Assembly: GCA_910585055.1 (NCBI GenBank)
Contig: CAJUBY010000037.1
Location: forward strand, 1-11,870
Source: an uncultured Christensenella sp.
GTDB taxonomy: Bacteria > Bacillota > Clostridia > Christensenellales > Pumilibacteraceae
DNA: 11,870 bases
Direction of reading: 5' to 3'
How positions within the stretch are numbered: position 1 is the first letter of the stretch; the number at the start of each line of letters is the position of its first letter. A model generated the notes under the pieces. It had not been told where the DNA came from and ran no database searches. It saw only the letters and a list, made by a program, of their open reading frames with translations. Both the position numbers and the translations under genes were made by a program. Of this stretch, positions 6,676 through 11,870 are shown in pieces.

Positions 6676-9600
6676 TTATTTGCCCGCGCGCTTTTTGTAG
6701 CCTTCCAATCTGTCTTTGGCTTCCTGTTCGGCGCGTTCGAACAGAGCTTGCGCTATCTCGGGTTTCGCTTTGGCGAGCGATTTGTAACGAGTTTCGCCGG
6801 CGATGAATTCCTGATAGTTGCCCGTCGGATCTTTGCTGTCGAGAATGAACGGATTTTCGCCCTTTTCGGCAAGCTCGGGATTAAAGCGGTAGAGCTGCCA
6901 GTAACCGGCTTTGACCGCTTTGTCTTCTTCGGACATGCCCTTGCTCATGTCGATACCGTGGTTGATACAAGTCGCGTAAGCGATTATAAGCGACGGGCCG
7001 TTGTAAGCCTCGGCTTCCGCGATAGCTTTTAAGACCTGGTTTTTATCGGCGCCCATTGCGACCTGCGCGACATAAACGTAGCCGTATGTCATAGCCATTG
7101 CGCCGAGATCTTTCTTTTTGGTGCGCTTTCCGCCTGCGGCAAACTTGGCTACCGAGCCGGTAGGGGTGGACTTACTGGACTGACCGCCGGTGTTGGAATA
7201 CACTTCGGTGTCCACGACGAGCACGTTTACGTCTTCTCCGGAAGCGAGCACGTGATCCAATCCGCCGTATCCGATATCGTACGCCCAGCCGTCGCCGCCG
7301 AAAATCCAGATCGATTTTTTGATGAGACAGTCTTTTTCGGCGTAAATCTCTTTAACGAGGTCGTCGCAGTCGCAACCGCAGTCTTTGCAGCCTTCGAGTG
7401 CTTTTACAAGTGCAGCCGACGCGGTTTTGCTGCCCTCGGCATCGTCCATGTTTGCGATCCAATCTTTGCAAGCTTTTGCGCCTTCGTCCCACTTGTTCCA
7501 TTTTTCGGCAAGCTCTGCGACTTTGTCTTTGAGCGCCGCGCGGCGTGCTTTATATGCAAGGTGCATGCCGTAGCCGTATTCCGCGTTGTCTTCGAACAGC
7601 GAGTTTGCCCATGCCGGACCTTTGCCTTCCGCATTCTTGGTGTAAGGGCAGGTGGGCGCCGATCCGCCGTAAATGGACGAACAGCCGGTAGCGTTTGCGA
7701 CGATCATGCGGTCGCCGAAAAGCTGGGTAATAAGTTTGATATACGGTGTTTCGCCGCAGCCCGCGCAAGCGCCCGAGAATTCGAACAGCGGCTGTTTGAA
7801 CTGGCTGCCTTTTACTGTGTCGACTTTGACTTTGTCCGCAACATTGACGAACGGGATAGTCTGAGAATGCGCATAATTGGCGTTTTCGGCGTCGATAACG
7901 TCGTCGAGCGGTTTCATTACCAGCGCTTTCTCTTTCGCAGGGCAGACGTTGGCGCAGGATCCGCAGCCCGTGCAGTCGAGCGGTGATAGCTGTATGCGAT
8001 AGTTGTAGCCGGTGTTTTTAAGCTGTGCGATCGCCGTCTTGGTAACATACGACGCAGGCGCGTTTTTGTCCTGTTCCGCCGTGGACAGAACGGGGCGCAG
8101 ACATGCGTGCGGACAGACGAGCGAGCACTGATTGCACTGAATGCAGTTGTCGGGGATCCAAACGGGAACGGTGGGCGCGATCCCACGTTTTTCGTACTTG
8201 GTGGTACCGCTGGGGACCGAACCGTCGGGCGCGAATGCCGAAACGGGCAGTTTGTCGCCTTCCTGACGGAGTATGGGATCGACAACGTTTTTAAAGTATT
8301 CGTCGCCCTTCACTTCCGCAGCTTTTGCGCCCGTAGTAGCGTTAGCCCACGATGCGGGGACTTTTATCTCTACAAGACCGGCAATTGCGTTGTCTACGCA
8401 GGCGTAGTTCATGTTAACGACATCGTCGCCTTTTTTGCCGTACGCTTTTTTGATCATCTGCTTCATGTAACCGGCGGCTTCCTCGTAGGGGATGATACCT
8501 GCGAGCTTAAAGAACGCGGCTTGGCAGACGGTGTTTACGCCCTTGCGCGCGCCGATCTCGTTTACGATCTTAAGCGCGTCGATCGTGTAAAGCTTGATGT
8601 GCTTTTTGGCGATGGTCTGTTTCATCGCGGCAGGGAGTTCCGTATCGAGCTGTTCGGGAGTCCAGTGGCAGTTCAAAAGGAACACGCCGCCGTCCTTAAT
8701 GTCGTCGACCATGTTGTAATGCGTGACGTACGACGGGTTATGACATGCGACAAAGTCCGCCTGATCGATTAGATACGTCGATTTTATGGGAACGTCGCCG
8801 AAACGCAGATGCGATATGGTAAGACCGCCCGACTTTTTGGAGTCGTAGAAGAAGTAACCCTGCGCATACTTGTCCGTGTGATCGCCGATTATTTTGATGG
8901 AGTTTTTGTTTGCGCCTACAGTGCCGTCGCTGCCCAGTCCGTAGAATTTGCAGCGGATCGTGCCTGCGGGCGACGCATTGACGAATTCCGAATAATCGAG
9001 CGACGTGTTTGTAACGTCGTCGTTGATACCGACCGTAAAGTGATTTTTGGGATTTGCCGCGGCGAGATTTTTATAAACCGCATTTACCATGGACGGATTG
9101 AATTCTTTGGAACCCAAACCGTATCTTCCGCCGATGACCTTTATGTTGGTCTTGCCGGCTTCGGTAAGCGCCGTGCAAACGTCCAGATAAAGCGGTTCCC
9201 CGAGGCTGCCCGGTTCTTTGGTACGGTCGAGTACCGCAATGCGTTTGACAGACTTGGGAAGGGCGTCGATAAAATATTTGACGGAGAACGGACGGTAAAG
9301 ACGGACTTTGAGCAATCCGACTTTTTTGCCTTGCTTTGCGAGATAGTCGACGGTCTCTTCGACGGCTTCGCAGCCCGAACCCATCATTACTATTACGTCT
9401 TCCGCTTTCTTGTCGCCGTAGTATTGGAACAGCTTGTACTCTCTGCCGGTGAGTGCCTTAACTTCGTCCATCATCGCCTGAACGATATCGGGCGTAGCGT
9501 CGTAGTATTTATTGGCGGCTTCGCGGTTTTGGAAATATATATCCGCGTTCTGCGCCGTGCCTTTCTGGTGCGGATGATCGGGATTGAGTGCGCGCGATTT

Positions 9601-10215
9601 AAACTCGCGGATCTCTTCCATGCAACCCGTTTTTTCCGCCAATTTTTTGATTTCGTCGTACTCTATACCGTCGATCTTGTCTATCTCGTGACTGGTACGG
9701 AAACCGTCGAAAAAGTGCAGGAACGGTACTTTTGCTTTAAGCGTGGAAAGATGGGAGACGAGTGCGAGGTCCATAGCTTCCTGTACGGAGTTGGACGCGA
9801 CCATAGCAAAACCCGTCTGACGGCAAGCCATAACGTCCGAGTGATCGCCGAATATGTTGAGCGCGTGCGCCGCAAGCGCGCGTGCGCTTACGTGAAACAC
9901 CGACGGCAGTAATTCACCGGATATCTTATACATGTTGGGGATCATGAGCAGCAAGCCTTGGCTGGCAGTATACGTAGTGGTGAGAGCGCCTGCACAGAGC
10001 GAGCCGTGTACGGCGCCCGCGGCGCCGCCTTCGGATTGCATTTCGGCTATACGGAGTTCTTGTCCGAACATGTTTTTGCGACCGGCGGTAGCCCATTCGT
10101 CGGCATACTCCGCCATAGGCGAGGACGGCGTAATGGGGTATATCGCCGCAACTTCCGAAAAGGCATAAGCCACGTGGGAAGCGGCGGTATTGCCGTCGAT
10201 TGTCATCTTTACCAT
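6676..10215 (-). CDS. nifJ: Pyruvate:ferredoxin (flavodoxin) oxidoreductase, single chain
   Basis: The enzyme converts pyruvate and CoA to acetyl-CoA and CO2 in the cytoplasm and passes the electrons to ferredoxin. At 1179 aa it has the usual length of the one-chain homodimeric form. Domain I has YPITPSS (T29), the catalytic Glu region EMQSEGG (E62) and R112. The ferredoxin-like domain has two 4Fe-4S motifs (C691, C694, C697, C701, and C748, C751, C754, C758). The proximal cluster uses C817, C820, C845 and C1083. Thiamine diphosphate binds at GDGWAYDIGYGG (974-985) with N1008 in the YSNTGGQ motif. A Cys-rich patch (943-950) is unusual to my eye. Start: ATG 10215 sits 5 bases after GGAGG; an upstream TTG at 10227 overlaps that site and is unlikely. 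The gene has its own promoter and terminator, so it is probably monocistronic. Confidence 0.98.
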   Translation of the reverse strand: MVKMTIDGNTAASHVAYAFSEVAAIYPITPSSPMAEYADEWATAGRKNMFGQELRIAEMQSEGGAAGAVHGSLCAGALTTTYTASQGLLLMIPNMYKISGELLPSVFHVSARALAAHALNIFGDHSDVMACRQTGFAMVASNSVQEAMDLALVSHLSTLKAKVPFLHFFDGFRTSHEIDKIDGIEYDEIKKLAEKTGCMEEIREFKSRALNPDHPHQKGTAQNADIYFQNREAANKYYDATPDIVQAMMDEVKALTGREYKLFQYYGDKKAEDVIVMMGSGCEAVEETVDYLAKQGKKVGLLKVRLYRPFSVKYFIDALPKSVKRIAVLDRTKEPGSLGEPLYLDVCTALTEAGKTNIKVIGGRYGLGSKEFNPSMVNAVYKNLAAANPKNHFTVGINDDVTNTSLDYSEFVNASPAGTIRCKFYGLGSDGTVGANKNSIKIIGDHTDKYAQGYFFYDSKKSGGLTISHLRFGDVPIKSTYLIDQADFVACHNPSYVTHYNMVDDIKDGGVFLLNCHWTPEQLDTELPAAMKQTIAKKHIKLYTIDALKIVNEIGARKGVNTVCQAAFFKLAGIIPYEEAAGYMKQMIKKAYGKKGDDVVNMNYACVDNAIAGLVEIKVPASWANATTGAKAAEVKGDEYFKNVVDPILRQEGDKLPVSAFAPDGSVPSGTTKYEKRGIAPTVPVWIPDNCIQCNQCSLVCPHACLRPVLSTAEQDKNAPASYVTKTAIAQLKNTGYNYRIQLSPLDCTGCGSCANVCPAKEKALVMKPLDDVIDAENANYAHSQTIPFVNVADKVKVDTVKGSQFKQPLFEFSGACAGCGETPYIKLITQLFGDRMIVANATGCSSIYGGSAPTCPYTKNAEGKGPAWANSLFEDNAEYGYGMHLAYKARRAALKDKVAELAEKWNKWDEGAKACKDWIANMDDAEGSKTASAALVKALEGCKDCGCDCDDLVKEIYAEKDCLIKKSIWIFGGDGWAYDIGYGGLDHVLASGEDVNVLVVDTEVYSNTGGQSSKSTPTGSVAKFAAGGKRTKKKDLGAMAMTYGYVYVAQVAMGADKNQVLKAIAEAEAYNGPSLIIAYATCINHGIDMSKGMSEEDKAVKAGYWQLYRFNPELAEKGENPFILDSKDPTGNYQEFIAGETRYKSLAKAKPEIAQALFERAEQEAKDRLEGYKKRAGK

Positions 10216-10220
10216 AAAAA

Positions 10221-10229
10221 CCTCCAAAG
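10221..10229 (-). promoter_or_regulatory. Ribosome binding site that fixes the nifJ start
   Basis: Read on the minus strand this is CTTTGGAGG, ending 5 bases before ATG 10215. It rules out the TTG at 10227, which lies inside the site. Confidence 0.85.
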
Positions 10230-10271
10230 TAAATTATAACTTGATTGAGTGTGATATTCCACAACCTTTAT

Positions 10272-10300
10272 ATTATACTTCCTGTACGTTTTAAAGTCAA
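10272..10300 (-). promoter_or_regulatory. SigA-type promoter of nifJ
   Basis: On the minus strand TTGACT (10300-10295) and a perfect TATAAT (10277-10272) are 17 bp apart. Transcription should start near 10265, leaving a leader of about 50 bases. The near-consensus match suits a highly expressed central metabolic enzyme. Confidence 0.85.
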
Positions 10301-10306
10301 GACTTA

Positions 10307-10368
10307 ACCGTAAAAATATTGTGTTTTTTAACGGTGCGCCGAGATCTTTCGGTGCGCGATCCGAAGAT
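10307..10368. repeat. Cluster of inverted and direct repeats between divergent promoters
   Basis: Three elements overlap here. ACCGT (10307-10311) is inverted as ACGGT (10331-10335) with A- and T-tracts inside. CGGTGCGC occurs as a direct repeat at 10332-10339 and 10350-10357, 18 bp apart. A 9-bp hairpin (10334-10342 with 10349-10357, two wobbles) competes with another (10344-10352 with 10361-10368). The cluster lies outside both predicted transcripts, so it is more likely to act as DNA than as RNA. Confidence 0.45.
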
Positions 10369-10403
10369 ATAAAAAATATATAAGGCGTTTTCGGTTTATT
10401 TGA

Positions 10404-10432
10404 TTGACAGGCCGTCGACTGCGTTGTAAAAT
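10404..10432 (+). promoter_or_regulatory. SigA-type promoter of gatC-gatA
   Basis: A perfect TTGACA (10404-10409) and TAAAAT (10427-10432, 5/6) are 17 bp apart. Transcription should begin near 10438-10440, practically at the GGAG (10439-10442) that precedes the gatC ATG by 7 bases. The leader would be only 10-12 bases. Confidence 0.65.
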
Positions 10433-10449
10433 TGTTACGGAGCATTTCA

Positions 10450-10659
10450 ATGGATATAACTATCACGCCGAATATTATCTCGAATACGGCAAAAGAATCG
10501 GATATACGGCTTTCGGAGTCGGATGCGGAACGCTTTGCCGCACAGCTGCAAATACAGTTCGACGTTTTTGCGGCACTCCTGAAAACGGATACCGTCGGTA
10601 TCGAGCCTGTATTCGGAGTTTTGGGCGGAGACTTCCGCGCGGAGAAGACCGGCGTATGA
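10450..10659 (+). CDS. gatC: Asp-tRNA(Asn)/Glu-tRNA(Gln) amidotransferase subunit C, short form
   Basis: This 69-aa protein matches GatC in the order of its conserved positions: an early helix, the LSESDAERFAAQL segment, a Thr/Gly-x-E-P motif (G55-I-E-P58) and a closing F-R-x-E. GatC stabilises GatA and links it to GatB in the complex that turns Glu-tRNA(Gln) or Asp-tRNA(Asn) into the amide form. The family is usually near 95 aa; this copy stops right after F-R-A-E, lacking the C-terminal segment. The stop overlaps the gatA start by ATGA, so the genes should be translationally coupled. The next frame is gatA itself, so I see no lost tail or frameshift. The start is ATG 10450, with GGAG 7 bases upstream. 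Assignment rests on the motif order and on the gatA neighbour. Confidence 0.8.
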   Translation: MDITITPNIISNTAKESDIRLSESDAERFAAQLQIQFDVFAALLKTDTVGIEPVFGVLGGDFRAEKTGV

Positions 10660-11870
10660 ACGTTACGGATATGACGGTCGCGGAACTGTCCGCGGCGCTT
10701 GACGAGCGCAGAATATCGGCGGTCGAGACAGCGGCGGCGTATTCGGAACGGATACGAAAGACCGCCGATCTTAATAATTTTATAACAGTGTGCGACGACG
10801 TTATGCGTCGGGCGCAAAAAGCGGATGAAATGCGTATGCGCGGAGACTGCGTAAGCCCGATCTGCGGAATACCCGTCGCATTGAAAGACAATATCCGAAC
10901 GCGCGGGATAAAAACGACCTGTGCGTCGGCATGTCTGAAAGATCATGTGCCCGATACGGATGCCGCGGTAGTAAAAAAGATCGTGGGCTGCGGCGCTGTG
11001 ATGATCGGAAAGACAAACATGGACGAATTCGCCATGGGCAGCACCAATACGAATTCGGCTTTCGGTTGCGTCAAAAATTCGCTCGACGTAACGCGTGTCG
11101 CCGGCGGAAGTTCGGGCGGATCGGCTAACAGCGTAGCCGCGCGTCAAGTGCCTTTTGCGTTAGGTACGGATACCGGCGGATCGATCCGTCAGCCTGCGGC
11201 ATACTGCGGTGTTGTCGGATTGAATCCTACTTTTTCTTCTGTAGATAAACGCGGTACGGTCGGATTGTCGCCGTCGCTTGATAGAATAGGAACTTTTACA
11301 GTAAACTGTACGGATGCCGCTATCGTATTCGGCGCGATATCCGACGTGTGCGACGAAAAACATAAAATTACGCTGCACGGCGATGTTCGCGGCGTAAAGA
11401 TAGGTGTAGCCGACGAATTTTTGAATGCGCAAGGTTTGAGCGACGGCGTAAAAGCGGGATTCGACCGTGCCGTTTCGGTTCTGGAAAACCGCGGCGCAAT
11501 CATCAAGAGATTGCGTATCCCTTCTTTTGATCTTGCGCTTGCCGCGTATCACGTTATATCTTCGGCGGAAGCGGCGCAATGTTTTACAAAAACGGTCGGC
11601 AGCGTCGATATGAGGCTTTTGGGCGAAGAAGTAAAACGGCGGCTGATAATCGGCAGGATCGTTACGACGGGGGACAACTACGAAAATATTTATTTAAAAG
11701 CGGCGCGAATAAGATCGGCGGTAAAACACGAATACGAAAACGCATTGCGCGATTGCGAAGTGTTGATGTGTCCATCGGCGCCTACGACGGCGACAAGGAT
11801 AAGCGATGAGCTGGATCCCGATAAAGCGCACGGTAACGATATGTTCGCCGCGCCGGCAAGCCTTGCGGGA
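10656..11870 (+). CDS. gatA: Asp-tRNA(Asn)/Glu-tRNA(Gln) amidotransferase subunit A, 3' end missing
   Basis: The reading frame is open for 405 codons to the window edge; full-length GatA is usually about 480-490 aa, so the last part lies outside. GatA hydrolyses glutamine and delivers ammonia to GatB for transamidation of misacylated tRNA. The amidase-signature triad is intact: Lys77 in ALKDNI, cis-Ser152 in GGSSGGS and nucleophile Ser176 in GGSIRQPA. The stretch GKTNMDEFAMGS (118-129) is also typical of GatA. The start is ATG 10656, overlapping the gatC stop (ATGA), with a GGAG 11 bases upstream. Codons are CpG-rich, as in nifJ. gatB is probably next, beyond the window. Confidence 0.97.
   Translation, partial: MNVTDMTVAELSAALDERRISAVETAAAYSERIRKTADLNNFITVCDDVMRRAQKADEMRMRGDCVSPICGIPVALKDNIRTRGIKTTCASACLKDHVPDTDAAVVKKIVGCGAVMIGKTNMDEFAMGSTNTNSAFGCVKNSLDVTRVAGGSSGGSANSVAARQVPFALGTDTGGSIRQPAAYCGVVGLNPTFSSVDKRGTVGLSPSLDRIGTFTVNCTDAAIVFGAISDVCDEKHKITLHGDVRGVKIGVADEFLNAQGLSDGVKAGFDRAVSVLENRGAIIKRLRIPSFDLALAAYHVISSAEAAQCFTKTVGSVDMRLLGEEVKRRLIIGRIVTTGDNYENIYLKAARIRSAVKHEYENALRDCEVLMCPSAPTTATRISDELDPDKAHGNDMFAAPASLAG

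Noticed and set aside
8809..9912. Long plus-strand open frame (367 codons) opposite nifJ, with others at 7252-7986 and 8107-8772
   Set aside because: These lie wholly antisense to a gene whose product matches PFOR with all its cofactor motifs. Long antisense frames are expected in a CpG-rich gene with strong codon bias, and the encoded proteins show no recognisable domain.
10209..11147. Minus-strand open frame (312 codons) across the nifJ-gatC gap and the start of gatA
   Set aside because: It runs antisense to gatC and gatA, overlaps the nifJ promoter and start, and encodes an Arg/Ser-rich sequence without domain features.
1..11870. CRISPR array, tRNA or rRNA genes, insertion sequence or phage genes
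   Set aside because: No regularly spaced repeats, cloverleaf-like sequence, rRNA core sequence, transposase or integrase motif was found on either strand by eye.

Overview
The window looks like chromosomal DNA of an anaerobic, probably gut-associated Bacillota of class Clostridia. This is an inference from four things. There is a single-chain pyruvate:ferredoxin oxidoreductase and a GatCA amidotransferase locus. Ribosome binding sites are strong (GGAG/GGAGG types) and promoters are of SigA type. One large secreted protein combines BspA-type leucine-rich repeats with InlB B-repeats, a combination common in gut Firmicutes. The genus cannot be told from the sequence.

Layout. Positions 1-404 hold no convincing gene. 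They carry two or three terminator-like hairpins, a perfect AT-rich palindrome and the promoter of the next gene. Positions 421-4792 form a likely two-gene operon: a 220-aa lipoprotein of unknown function, then a 1222-aa secreted protein. The second protein has a papain-like cysteine peptidase domain, a His/Cys module, leucine-rich repeats, about six InlB B-type repeats and an unrecognised C-terminal domain. A very good extended -10 promoter then drives a second lipoprotein (5008-6537, 509 aa) that contains two diverged copies of one beta-rich, Fn3-like domain. A strong hairpin at 6616-6653 separates it from the convergent nifJ gene (10215-6676, minus strand). The 234-bp gap between nifJ and gatC carries two divergent promoters and a cluster of repeats lying between them. 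gatC (unusually short) and gatA follow; gatA overlaps gatC by ATGA and runs off the window end with its catalytic triad intact.

How the genes fit together. The left half is a surface module: two membrane-anchored lipoproteins around a large secreted protein with a protease-like head and adhesin-like repeats. The first lipoprotein and the protease share an operon, which suggests, but does not show, that they act together. The right half is housekeeping: pyruvate oxidation to acetyl-CoA with ferredoxin reduction, and tRNA-dependent glutamine/asparagine formation. Hand counts show CpG dropping sharply from about 640 to 2060, ending close to the end of the protease domain, so the surface locus may be a mosaic. 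The most interesting material is the lipoprotein/protease pair and this within-gene composition break.
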